The notes under the pieces are model-generated. The model saw nothing but the letters and a program-made list of their open reading frames with translations, was not told the origin of the DNA and searched no databases. Below are positions 26,626 through 34,350 of a stretch of DNA of 34,572 nucleotides, one piece after another. Both the position numbers and the translations under genes were made by a program. Each line of letters starts with the position of its first letter. Positions within the stretch are counted from its first letter, which is position 1. The DNA comes from Alistipes sp. (GTDB lineage: Bacteria > Bacteroidota > Bacteroidia > Bacteroidales > Rikenellaceae), in assembly GCA_017546345.1 (NCBI GenBank), contig JAFYXB010000011.1, forward strand, positions 1 to 34,572, given 5' to 3'.

Positions 26626-28185
26626 TTAGTTGTTGTTCGTTGTTCTGAAAACCGACATTTCGGCATCGTATATCTCGCTCTCTAGGCCGAGGAAGTTGAG
26701 CACCGAGTGGAAAATGTGGTAGTGTCCCGCCTCCTCTAAATCGGCAGTTGTCATATCTGAGGTATTCTCCCATACGATAAATGGAATGGCAGTCTGCTCA
26801 GCAGGGGCTACGGCCATAGGCATACCGTGCATATAGAGGCCACCCTCGCCCAACGACTCGCCATGATCCGAGATAAAGAGCATAGCTGAGCGGCGATTCT
26901 CGATTGTCGATAGCTCGCCGATAAGCGTGTGTAGCAGATAGTCGGTATAAAGGATAGTGTTGTCGTAGGCATTGATCAGTTCAGAATGGTCGGCCTCGGA
27001 CATCTCTACCGTAGTGCATACGGGGGTAAACTGCTCAAACTCGGCAGGGTACTTCTCGGAGTATGTCGGGCCATGGCTGGTGCTGAGGTGGAGAACTACG
27101 AAGAGCTTATCGGCTGACGATGTCTCGATCTGCTCTCTAAGGCCCTCGAAAAGTAATCCATCGTAGCGCTCATCAGCCTCGGGGTATAGCTCGGCTAAGG
27201 CCTTACGATCGAGATAGGTGTCGACCTTAAGAGGTGGCTCTCCCCAGTTTGCCGTGCGCCAGATGACCTCTACGCCCGAACGAGATAGGTAGTTGGGCAA
27301 AATCTCATATAGCTCGTTTGTGGGCTTATGGTCGAGGATGGCCTTTACGCCTGCTGTGGTGTAGGTCGCCGAGGACTTCGATTGATATACGGTGATAGGG
27401 TTAGTCGAGAGTAGTGGGCATGTGTTACGTTTGTAGCCGTAGAGAGAGAAGTTCATGCTACGTGCCGACTCGCCAATAACAAGAACGCATACATCGCGGC
27501 TATCGGTGATGATGTGAGCATCAGGAAGTGGCTCTGCCTCGCGATTAAGACGCTGTTGCTGGCCATAGTAGCGGAATGAGTTTACTACGTATGACCATGG
27601 CATGATAAGGCTACCTATCTGTGTAGCATTGCGATCTATCCACAGCACGTTCTTATAGTTTGCAGTAGCCAAAAGCAGTATGACGCCCAACGATGATGCT
27701 ATGCTTAGACCAAATCGACGCCATGTACCACGCTTGTATCTACGCATAAAGATATAGAGGATGGGAGGTATACCTGTGAATAAAAGGTATAGGATAAGCG
27801 ATGCGGAGAAGAATCCCGAGGCCTCCGAGAAACGTGTGTTGAAGACGTTGCCCATCATCATATCTGTAATAAGCACCTCGTAGGTGTTTATAAAGTAGAG
27901 CGCTATGGCATTACCCAAGAAGAGAAGCGCGAGGAGCACTCGTCCTACGATGCCGAGGAGGCGCAGTAGGAGCGTGTAGATCATAAAATTGACGGTGAGC
28001 ATAAGCACCGCAAAGCTAATAGTGATGACCCAGCCGTTGAAGCCTGCCTCCACGTGACCGACAACATATCGGGCTAATGGAAGGTGGTAGGCAACGAGCG
28101 TAAAGAGGCTTAACGCTACGGCGTAACGTGTTATAGTAGTTGTGTCGCGATGTGCAAATATCTGTTTTAGTCGATTGATTATCAT
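26626..28185 (-). CDS. EptA-like phosphoethanolamine transferase (sulfatase fold)
   Basis: A 519-residue inner-membrane enzyme. About five hydrophobic segments fill the first 180 residues. A periplasmic alkaline-phosphatase-like domain follows, with 'VIGESARSMNFSLYGY' (metal-binding Glu near residue 237), the nucleophile region 'SKSSATYTTAGVKAI', 'STSHGPTY' and 'FISDHGESLGEGG'. These motifs fit the EptA/PmrC group, which transfers phosphoethanolamine from phosphatidylethanolamine to lipid A or other surface glycans; some members cause polymyxin resistance. The acceptor here is unknown. Its ATG overlaps the stop of the PHP-domain gene (ATGA at 28182-28185), showing tight translational coupling. 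Confidence 0.88.
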   Translation of the reverse strand: MIINRLKQIFAHRDTTTITRYAVALSLFTLVAYHLPLARYVVGHVEAGFNGWVITISFAVLMLTVNFMIYTLLLRLLGIVGRVLLALLFLGNAIALYFINTYEVLITDMMMGNVFNTRFSEASGFFSASLILYLLFTGIPPILYIFMRRYKRGTWRRFGLSIASSLGVILLLATANYKNVLWIDRNATQIGSLIMPWSYVVNSFRYYGQQQRLNREAEPLPDAHIITDSRDVCVLVIGESARSMNFSLYGYKRNTCPLLSTNPITVYQSKSSATYTTAGVKAILDHKPTNELYEILPNYLSRSGVEVIWRTANWGEPPLKVDTYLDRKALAELYPEADERYDGLLFEGLREQIETSSADKLFVVLHLSTSHGPTYSEKYPAEFEQFTPVCTTVEMSEADHSELINAYDNTILYTDYLLHTLIGELSTIENRRSAMLFISDHGESLGEGGLYMHGMPMAVAPAEQTAIPFIVWENTSDMTTADLEEAGHYHIFHSVLNFLGLESEIYDAEMSVFRTTNNN

Positions 28186-29402
28186 AGCTTTATTAACTTG
28201 TATATAAGCGTTGATAGAAGCGCTGCGATAAGTAGTAGTGATGCGTTAAATAGTATGGTTAGCGTTACTGAAACCTCGGGTAGCGAGCTATCAAAGGGAC
28301 TATCCTCGGTCGCAGCATCGTAGCGTGCAAAGGGGTTGCTGTATATTACCTCGCCACGTGGCATAAATGCGGTTATTCGCACGTAGCTATCCTCATCATC
28401 CATCTTATAGCTTGCCTCGTGAGTGTTGGTTATAAGTGCTACGCAACGACCTCTATTCGATGTAAAGCGTATGCTGTCAGCCAGGTCGGATAGACGTATA
28501 TATATGCTATCGCCACGCACGCCAATATCTTCAATCTCGGGGAGCGATGCGTTCAACTGCTCCTTTACGCTCCAATCGCCACTGCCATAGTCTGGGGTAC
28601 GCATAGCATAAAATGCGCCACTACGAAGCGTGGTTAGTAGCTCGGGGTATGATGCCGAAGCGGTGCCGAGAAGGTCGGAGTGGTGTGAAAGCGGAGTGTT
28701 GAGCATCGTGCAGCGCACGGCTATCGCGCCACTACGGTTGGGTTTGTGTAGGTCGTCACCTGCGGTGCCAAAGGCGTAGTGTCCTGCGCTTAGCGCTGCA
28801 TCCCAATAGCTGTTTTCTGTGGATTTGCCACTGTCGAGTTCTATGAGGTTGTATCCCGATAGTTTAGCTAGTTGCTCGTGGCTAAGGGTTGGGGTGCGCA
28901 GTGGGTGGTTGAGTTGTACGATGTCGCTACGCTCTCTAAGCAATGCTATCTGCCACTGCTTTTGCGAAGCGAGGAGCGGTACAAGGTGGTCGAAATGGAA
29001 TACCTCGCTGCTGCCAAACACGAGTTTATGATACTTTAGGAGATTGTAGCCATGCTCGTAGAGGCTTACATGGAGTCCTCTCTCTGAATGTTCGGTTATA
29101 AGGTTGTGATTCGAGAATGTTACGATGTCGTAGCCATAGCGGCTATACTCTGCGAGAGTCTGCTCTGGAGTGTATTCGCACTCGTTGAGTAGCCCTTCTA
29201 CGCGAGTATGGGTGTGAAAATTTGCGCGTGCCCACTCGCTACCTGGTGAAATATTGTGATAGGGGTCGAAGATATCATCGCCTGCGAATGGTTGTGGCTC
29301 GGCAAAACGATATATGGGTGATGGGCTTGTGACGACAATGGCGAGGAGTGCTACGAGGAGCAACACACCCACGCTCTTAGCTACAATCTTTGTAGCCTGC
29401 AT
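28182..29402 (-). CDS. Membrane-anchored PHP-domain metal-dependent phosphoesterase
   Basis: A 406-residue protein from ATG 29402. That start has an AGAGG ribosome site and lies just after the predicted promoter; in-frame starts at 29423 and 29444 fall at or before the transcription start. Residues about 8-25 form an N-terminal transmembrane anchor. The PHP domain shows 'NFHTHT' (His63, His65), 'FSNHN', 'GSSEVF', 'LNHP' and 'GDDLH', which supply all usual metal ligands, so it should be active. A beta-rich region and a C-terminal hydrophobic segment (about 380-400) follow. Both ends being membranous suggests that the enzyme domain faces the periplasm. The substrate is unknown; its coupling to an EptA-like enzyme points to phospho-group handling on envelope lipids or glycans. 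Confidence 0.85.
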   Translation of the reverse strand: MQATKIVAKSVGVLLLVALLAIVVTSPSPIYRFAEPQPFAGDDIFDPYHNISPGSEWARANFHTHTRVEGLLNECEYTPEQTLAEYSRYGYDIVTFSNHNLITEHSERGLHVSLYEHGYNLLKYHKLVFGSSEVFHFDHLVPLLASQKQWQIALLRERSDIVQLNHPLRTPTLSHEQLAKLSGYNLIELDSGKSTENSYWDAALSAGHYAFGTAGDDLHKPNRSGAIAVRCTMLNTPLSHHSDLLGTASASYPELLTTLRSGAFYAMRTPDYGSGDWSVKEQLNASLPEIEDIGVRGDSIYIRLSDLADSIRFTSNRGRCVALITNTHEASYKMDDEDSYVRITAFMPRGEVIYSNPFARYDAATEDSPFDSSLPEVSVTLTILFNASLLLIAALLSTLIYKLIKL

Positions 29403-29432
29403 TATGATACCTCTATATTTCATATAGCAGGG

Positions 29433-29440
29433 CAAAGATA
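29433..29440 (-). promoter_or_regulatory. Promoter -7 element for the PHP/EptA unit
   Basis: TATCTTTG on the minus strand, about 31 bases before the chosen ATG 29402. A matching -33 element is not evident. It helps decide the start of the PHP gene. Confidence 0.5.
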
Positions 29441-29496
29441 ACAATTATTTTGGAATTGAGAAAGGGTGGGACTTTCGATAATATTCTGCATCCTAC

Positions 29497-29535
29497 AAAA
29501 TGAGCCTGCCTAACAATCGACAACGTTAGACAGGC
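29497..29535 (-). terminator. Terminator of the HAD/rdgB unit
   Basis: Arms at 29504-29514 and 29525-29535 pair over 11 bp with one mismatch around a 10-nt loop. On the minus strand the hairpin is followed closely by TTTT (29500-29497). It lies 39 bases past the rdgB stop. Confidence 0.65.
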
Positions 29536-29573
29536 CCTATTAAATTTGTGATTAGATGTGGGAGATGTAGCCT

Positions 29574-30146
29574 TTACTCTGTTAATAGCTCTACAAGGCG
29601 TGCTACGGCGCGGCCTCGGTGCGATATGGCGTTCTTGGCCTCGGCACTCATCTCGGCAAAGGTGCATGTGTGACCATCGGGAATGAACAGTGGATCGTAG
29701 CCAAAACCTTCGCAGCCCGACTCACTCTCGGTGATGTGACCCTCGACGATGCCCTCAACCTGTCGCTCTACGCCTCCCTGAATAAGCGAAATAACCGTGC
29801 GGAAACGAGCACGACGGTTTGTGCAACCGTCCAATGCTGCAAGCAACTTGCGGTTGTTGGCTGCAAAGTCGTGACCCTCGCCAGCATAGCGTGCTGAGCG
29901 TACGCCGGGTGCTCCGTTGAGCGCCTCGACCTCGAGGCCTGTATCGTCGGCAAAGCAGTCGAGACCTGTGCGCTCATAGACGTAGTGAGCCTTCTGTGAG
30001 GCGTTTTCGTCGAGCGTGTCGCCCGTCTCGGGAATATCATCCGTGATGCCTACCTCGGCAAGTGTGACAAGCTCGTAGCCCTCGCCCAATACGGCGCGTA
30101 CCTCGGAGAGTTTATGTTTGTTATTCGTAGCAAAAACTATTTTCAT
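29574..30146 (-). CDS. rdgB: RdgB/HAM1 non-canonical purine NTP pyrophosphatase
   Basis: A 190-residue enzyme that hydrolyses dITP, XTP and ITP to monophosphates and so keeps deaminated purines out of DNA and RNA. The N-terminal 'FATNNKHKLSEVR' nucleotide site, 'ETGDTLDENASQKA', 'FADDTGLEVEAL' with the metal-binding acidic residues, 'GVRSARYAG' and the C-terminal 'FGYDPLF' and 'ISHRGRA' are all present. Length is normal. It follows the HAD gene by 26 bases on the minus strand and probably shares its promoter. Confidence 0.95.
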   Translation of the reverse strand: MKIVFATNNKHKLSEVRAVLGEGYELVTLAEVGITDDIPETGDTLDENASQKAHYVYERTGLDCFADDTGLEVEALNGAPGVRSARYAGEGHDFAANNRKLLAALDGCTNRRARFRTVISLIQGGVERQVEGIVEGHITESESGCEGFGYDPLFIPDGHTCTFAEMSAEAKNAISHRGRAVARLVELLTE

Positions 30147-30172
30147 AACCTTGTGTATATCATGTGTTTTAT

Positions 30173-31021
30173 TTATGCCTCCTCGCGTGCTACTTCAAGC
30201 TCTGCAAGACGGCTGTCGAGTTTGATTTTGTCGATGATTGTGCGCACTACGATGTCGATTTCTGAGCCTTCTGAATAGTCGGCTGGACAAACGTGGTTTA
30301 CGCGGTTGTCGCGGATAAGATCGTTGAGGAGTGAACGGCGACCTCCCTCCTCGGGGTTGTAGACAGCGATAGAGTGTCCACCGAAGTTTTTCACTAAGCG
30401 CATACAGGGGATATCCGTAGTACCATCACCAAAATATATCATGCGACTGAAGGGTACAGGGCGCTTGCTCTCCTCCATATAACGGTTTACGTCGGTGGTG
30501 TCGAATACCGACTCTACGCCCTTGTTGATTTTGAAGATAAACTGCGTCTTGTTCGTGTAGTTTACCGCCACGGCAGGCCAATAGGCTATGCCATCAACGT
30601 TGTATAGGAATGAGCAGGCGTAGATATTCTTGAACTCGTGTGCGATAGCCGTACCCTCGATAATCTCCTTAAGTCCCGAGGAGTTTACGTAGTGGAGGAT
30701 GCGTATGCCGAGCTTCTCGCCATAGGCGTTTATGCGGCTGAACCACTCCTTAACGCCACGGTAGAACTCTACGTTGCGTCCCGACTCGCGGAAGGCCTCA
30801 CGGCGTAGCGATAGACCCTTCGACTGCGCTGCTTGTAGCATGCGTGCCATGTAGGTTAATACCTGATCGGCATCCTGCTCTTCGGCTAAGGTGTTGGCCT
30901 CCTGCCAAAACTCCATATTGCTCTTGCCTACGGCGGGTATAAAGTCGTACTCCTGCATGTTGCCTGGAGCCAACGTGCCGTCGAAGTCGTAAATAAGGGC
31001 TACGGTAATCTTCTCTTTCAT
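30173..31021 (-). CDS. HAD-family phosphatase-like hydrolase
   Basis: A 282-residue cytoplasmic protein with the HAD signature 'IYDFDGTLAPG' (nucleophile Asp12, acid Asp14) and the late motif 'FGDGTTDIPCM' that places the metal-binding Asp residues. The insert between them is large and helical (about 20-120). The substrate is unknown. It has a well-formed promoter in the divergent region and is followed by rdgB, so both may be house-cleaning enzymes for phosphorylated compounds; that link is inference. Confidence 0.87.
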   Translation of the reverse strand: MKEKITVALIYDFDGTLAPGNMQEYDFIPAVGKSNMEFWQEANTLAEEQDADQVLTYMARMLQAAQSKGLSLRREAFRESGRNVEFYRGVKEWFSRINAYGEKLGIRILHYVNSSGLKEIIEGTAIAHEFKNIYACSFLYNVDGIAYWPAVAVNYTNKTQFIFKINKGVESVFDTTDVNRYMEESKRPVPFSRMIYFGDGTTDIPCMRLVKNFGGHSIAVYNPEEGGRRSLLNDLIRDNRVNHVCPADYSEGSEIDIVVRTIIDKIKLDSRLAELEVAREEA

Positions 31022-31046
31022 TATATAATTTTTTGTATCAGTGGCT

Positions 31047-31078
31047 CAAATGTACGAAATTTTCACTATTTTTGCAAA
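31047..31078 (-). promoter_or_regulatory. Promoter for the HAD/rdgB unit
   Basis: On the minus strand TTTG (31078-31075), a 20-base spacer and TACATTTG (31054-31047) match the Bacteroidetes consensus. The -33 element touches the -7 element of the divergent + strand promoter. Confidence 0.75.
31067..31074 (+). promoter_or_regulatory. Promoter -7 element for the nitroreductase gene
   Basis: TATTTTTG at 31067-31074 matches TAnnTTTG; no clear -33 TTTG is found at the right distance. The leader would be about 43 nt before ATG 31124. Confidence 0.55.
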
Positions 31079-31123
31079 CATAACATAATAAAAAGTTCAA
31101 CCATAAAACTATACTACTCGATT

Positions 31124-31657
31124 ATGGAACTAAAAGAGGTGATTAAAAGACGTCGTTCAACACGTCGATATACGGGTAAACCTGTTGAAATAGAGAAACT
31201 TCGGGAAGCTATGGAGCTTGCTTTGTATGCTCCATCATCAAAGAATACGCGCTCTACGCGCCTTATGGCTGTAACCAACCTCGAGAAGGTGCACGCCTTG
31301 GCTGCGTTGCGCGATTATGGCTCAAGTCTGCTTGCTGAGGCAAGTGCTGCGATCGTTGTTATGGGTGATAGCGAGGCGAGTCCAATGTGGGAGATCAACG
31401 CAGCGCTTATGACCAATACACTGCAGTTGGCTCTCGTAGATCAGGGTCTTGCATCGTGCTGGGTACATGTAGGCGAGTATCGCACCATTGGCGATGATCC
31501 TACAAGTCAGCGTAGCGAGGATTTCGTTAAGGAGCTTCTTCCAGAGATTCCTGCAGCTTATCGCATCTTGTGTGTTGTGGCTGTCGGTTATGCCGACTAT
31601 ACACCAAAGCCACTGCCCGAGTATGAGGGTCCTGAGCGATTGCTCTATGTGAAGTAG
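31124..31657 (+). CDS. Nitroreductase-family flavoprotein
   Basis: A 177-residue protein of the FMN-dependent nitroreductase family. 'RRRSTRRYT' near the N-terminus binds the FMN phosphate, 'YAPSSKNTRSTRLM' is the second conserved site, and 'ALVDQGLASCWVHVG' is the C-terminal signature. Members reduce nitro compounds, quinones or flavins with NAD(P)H; the substrate is not known. Length is on the short side of the family but the motifs are complete. It is monocistronic: a terminator follows and its promoter lies in the divergent region. Confidence 0.93.
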   Translation: MELKEVIKRRRSTRRYTGKPVEIEKLREAMELALYAPSSKNTRSTRLMAVTNLEKVHALAALRDYGSSLLAEASAAIVVMGDSEASPMWEINAALMTNTLQLALVDQGLASCWVHVGEYRTIGDDPTSQRSEDFVKELLPEIPAAYRILCVVAVGYADYTPKPLPEYEGPERLLYVK

Positions 31658-31692
31658 TGGGCTGAAGGGCGTAGCTTGCTGCGAGGCAAAAT

Positions 31693-31744
31693 GGATAAGC
31701 GTAGGGGTGTGTGAGGTATATCCCTACGCTTATTTGGTTTTTAT
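31693..31744 (+). terminator. Terminator after the nitroreductase gene
   Basis: Arms at 31695-31706 and 31722-31733 pair perfectly over 12 bp (14 with flanking wobbles) around a 15-nt loop, followed by TTTGGTTTTTTA. Confidence 0.88.
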
Positions 31745-31764
31745 TATAATGTTTTGTATATTTG
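31733..31764 (+). promoter_or_regulatory. Promoter for the HI0933-family gene, overlapping the terminator tail
   Basis: TTTG at 31733-31736, a 20-base spacer and TATATTTG at 31757-31764 match the consensus. The -33 element lies in the last base and T-tail of the preceding terminator. The leader would be short, about 17 nt. Confidence 0.8.
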
Positions 31765-31786
31765 CACCTAATACAAAAGATTTTCT

Positions 31787-33049
31787 ATGCTTCAGGATAA
31801 AATTTACGACGTAATAGTTATCGGTGCTGGCGCAGCAGGCCTTATGGCAGCAGGTACTGCGGCAATGAATGGCCGCAAGGTGCTCCTTATGGAGAAGATG
31901 GAGCGTGCAGGCCGCAAGATTCGTATCACGGGTAAGGGTCGTTGTAACCTTACTAATGCTCGCCCTGCCGAGGAGTTTTTGGAGAAGGTGCGCACTAATG
32001 CCGATTTTATGTCGGTAGCCTTTGCTGAGTTCAACAATAGAGCTACAATACGCTTCTTCGAGCGTCTTGGCGTTAAGCTCGAGATTGAGCGTGGCGAGCG
32101 TGTATTCCCTAAGAGTGGTAAGGCGTGGGATATTGCCAATGCTTTGGTCGAGTTCTGCGAGGATAAGGGCGTGGAGATACAATATAAGCGTCGTGTTACC
32201 GAGGTGATTACTATCGGAGATAAGGTTGCTGGTGTTAAGTATATCAACGACCGAGGCTTCGAGCGACGTGTTGAGGCCGATAATGTGATTATCGCTACAG
32301 GTGGTGTTAGCTATCCTTCGACAGGCTCTACGGGCGATGGCTATATGTTTGCCGATGCTCTCGGCCACCGCATCGAGCCTGTGCGTCCTTCACTTACGCC
32401 GTTGCGTAGTTCACACCCTCAGCAGGAGTATATGAATGGTCTGTTGCTCAAGAACGTGGGTGTTAAGCTATTTGTCGACAACGAGCTCAAGGCCGAGGAG
32501 TTTGGCGAAATGGGCTTCTCGGAGCGTGGTATCGAGGGAGCTGTGGCTCTACGTGTTAGCCGCGATGCTGTGGATGCGTTGCTCGATGAGCGTAAGGTGA
32601 AGATCGTTGTAGACCTTAAGCCCGCCCTCGACGAGCAGACACTTCTTGCACGTATCGAGCGCGAGATTGCTGAGATGCAACCATCGGAGTTCTTCTCGGA
32701 GTTGTTGCGTAAGCTCGTTCCTAAGCAGCTCGTAGTGCCTTTGGCTAAGGAGGTGGATTTCCACTCTAAGACCTATGTGTCGAAACTCACCGAGGCCGAG
32801 AAACTACGCCTCGTGAAGATCTTGAAGGGTATGGTGTTCCCAATTACGGACTATGCTCCATTCCAGTATGCTATCGTTACGGCTGGCGGTGTTAGCTGCG
32901 ACGAGGTGAACAACTATACTATGGAGTCACTCAAGGTTAAGGGTCTCTATTTTGCTGGTGAGGTTCTCGATCTTGATGCAAATACGGGTGGCTACAATAT
33001 GCAGATTGCATTCTCTACGGGTCGTCTTGCGGGACAGCTTAAGAAGTAG
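31787..33049 (+). CDS. HI0933-family NAD(P)/FAD-dependent oxidoreductase (YhiN/BaiN type)
   Basis: A 420-residue flavoprotein. The N-terminal dinucleotide site 'VIGAGAAGLMAAGTAA' is followed by 'GRKIRITGKGRCNLTN', the signature of the HI0933 family. 'IIATGGVSYPSTGSTGDGY' and the C-terminal 'NTGGYNMQIAFSTGRLAG' complete the FAD-binding domain. Characterised relatives include BaiN of bile-acid 7-dehydroxylation, but most members have no known substrate, so no pathway is claimed here. It has its own consensus promoter and is followed at 35 bases by a small gene. Confidence 0.93.
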   Translation: MLQDKIYDVIVIGAGAAGLMAAGTAAMNGRKVLLMEKMERAGRKIRITGKGRCNLTNARPAEEFLEKVRTNADFMSVAFAEFNNRATIRFFERLGVKLEIERGERVFPKSGKAWDIANALVEFCEDKGVEIQYKRRVTEVITIGDKVAGVKYINDRGFERRVEADNVIIATGGVSYPSTGSTGDGYMFADALGHRIEPVRPSLTPLRSSHPQQEYMNGLLLKNVGVKLFVDNELKAEEFGEMGFSERGIEGAVALRVSRDAVDALLDERKVKIVVDLKPALDEQTLLARIEREIAEMQPSEFFSELLRKLVPKQLVVPLAKEVDFHSKTYVSKLTEAEKLRLVKILKGMVFPITDYAPFQYAIVTAGGVSCDEVNNYTMESLKVKGLYFAGEVLDLDANTGGYNMQIAFSTGRLAGQLKK

Positions 33050-33084
33050 GGATTATTTACTTAGAGATAGACAAAATTATAGGT

Positions 33085-33600
33085 ATGAAACGCTCGGGAC
33101 GAACTCTTAAGCAGCGACTATATGGCCTGAAGCACCTGCCCTCGTATCTGCGTAGGGCGCGTTACTTCCGCGGCCACGGCGTGCACTCTCCATTTGTATA
33201 TAGTGTTGTGCGTAATGTTTTTATGCGCTCAACGCTTATGACTACTGAGTCGCCACTATACGATGCGCTGCGTGGGGTAGATGTCGCTGAGAAGCGTGCC
33301 GTGCAGTTGCAAAACCTCGCTACACATTGCGCCATTGAGCAGTGGAGTATAGATGCTATCACAGAGGGCGACGCTCTTGTTATCTTGAGCCTCGCAACAT
33401 CGTTCGAACAACTCGAGGAGTACGCCTTGGTAGCTCGTGAGTGTGGTGCGACACTATGTATCATGTCGCCATATTACAATGCTAAGCGTTGGGAGGTATG
33501 CCGTAAGCTTGTTGAGCAACATCCATCTACGGTTGTCGATAATAGAGCATATATATTGTTGTTTAATAATCATCTGCCACGTCAGCACTATAGATTGTAA
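33085..33600 (+). CDS. Small 'HGVHSPF' protein, possible shortened methyltransferase relative
   Basis: A 171-residue protein of unknown function. The basic N-terminus leads into 'RYFRGHGVHSPFVYSVV' at about 27-43. From general knowledge, this motif opens a group of Bacteroidetes SAM-dependent methyltransferase-like proteins. In those, a Rossmann fold with a Gly-rich SAM loop follows. Here no such loop is seen and the length is much shorter; the remaining part (about 95-165) has two strand-helix units ('DALVILSLATSF', 'ATLCIMSPYYNAKRWE'). It may be a reduced or degenerate member, or a distinct protein. It lies 6 bases before the adenosyltransferase gene, so the two are probably co-expressed. 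Confidence 0.75.
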   Translation: MKRSGRTLKQRLYGLKHLPSYLRRARYFRGHGVHSPFVYSVVRNVFMRSTLMTTESPLYDALRGVDVAEKRAVQLQNLATHCAIEQWSIDAITEGDALVILSLATSFEQLEEYALVARECGATLCIMSPYYNAKRWEVCRKLVEQHPSTVVDNRAYILLFNNHLPRQHYRL

Positions 33601-33606
33601 GGTACT

Positions 33607-34176
33607 ATGAAGATATATACTAAGAGTGGAGATAAGGGTACAACATCGCTAATCGGCGGTGAGCGAGTGCCTAAGTACGACCTACGTGTCGAGGCTTATG
33701 GTACGGTCGATGAGCTATCGGCTTTTGTCGCATTGCTTACCGATAAACTCTCGGAGACAACCTTTCCTGAGGCTGCCGCGTCACGTGTCACTGAGTTTGT
33801 TGAGGAGTTAGTGGCTATCGAGTCGCGTTTGATGAGTGTTGCAGCACTTTTGGCTGTTGGCGAGGGCGCAAAGAGGATGGATCCTATCTCGGAGAGCGCT
33901 ATCGAGGCTTTGGAACGCTCTATCGACAAGATGCAGGAGCAACTTAAGCCGATAACCTTCTTTACTATCCCTGGTGGCCATACATTGTGCTCGTTGTGCC
34001 ACGTATGCCGTACGGTGTGCCGCAGAGCTGAGCGTGCAGCGCTACGTGCTGCCGAGAGCTATGCCGTAGATAGCTCGGCGTTGCGCTATCTCAACCGACT
34101 TTCGGACTATCTCTATACCCTGGGTCGCACGTTTACCGAACTGTTGGCTGTTGAGGAGCGCCTATGGCAGCCATAG
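33607..34176 (+). CDS. PduO-type cob(I)alamin adenosyltransferase
   Basis: A 189-residue enzyme that transfers the adenosyl group of ATP to cob(I)alamin, making coenzyme B12. The N-terminal ATP-binding segment 'YTKSGDKGTTSLIGGERVPK' (residues 4-23), 'AYGTVDELSAF', and the C-terminal 'RTVCRRAERA' with 'YLNRLSDYLY' are the PduO/MMAB family signatures. It probably serves B12-dependent enzymes such as methylmalonyl-CoA mutase, which is known from Bacteroidales propionate production; none of those genes is in this window. Confidence 0.95.
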   Translation: MKIYTKSGDKGTTSLIGGERVPKYDLRVEAYGTVDELSAFVALLTDKLSETTFPEAAASRVTEFVEELVAIESRLMSVAALLAVGEGAKRMDPISESAIEALERSIDKMQEQLKPITFFTIPGGHTLCSLCHVCRTVCRRAERAALRAAESYAVDSSALRYLNRLSDYLYTLGRTFTELLAVEERLWQP

Positions 34177-34246
34177 TACGGATGTTATAGACGGTTCGAT
34201 TTGTTATCGGAAAGTGTTGATGTTCAAATATTTTTACGCTGTACGA

Positions 34247-34276
34247 TTTGGAAATATAGATTTTTTTATATATTTG
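34247..34276 (+). promoter_or_regulatory. Promoter for the DUF2795 gene
   Basis: TTTG at 34247-34250, an 18-base spacer (slightly short) and TATATTTG at 34269-34276. The transcript would start near 34283. Confidence 0.65.
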
Positions 34277-34293
34277 CACGCTAAAATTTACTA

Positions 34294-34315
34294 AAGCACC
34301 GTTATTATGGTGCTT
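34294..34315 (+). promoter_or_regulatory. Leader hairpin before the DUF2795 gene
   Basis: AAGCACC (34294-34300) and GGTGCTT (34309-34315) form a perfect 7-bp stem with an 8-nt loop about 10 bases after the predicted transcription start. It lacks a T-tract, so it is more likely a 5' stabiliser or protein site than a terminator. Confidence 0.45.
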
Positions 34316-34350
34316 GATGAACTAAAAGAACAATAAAAACAGAATAGATT

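Noticed and set aside
31787..33049. BaiN bile-acid enzyme
   Set aside because: The HI0933 family is broad and no other bai gene is present, so only the family name is used.
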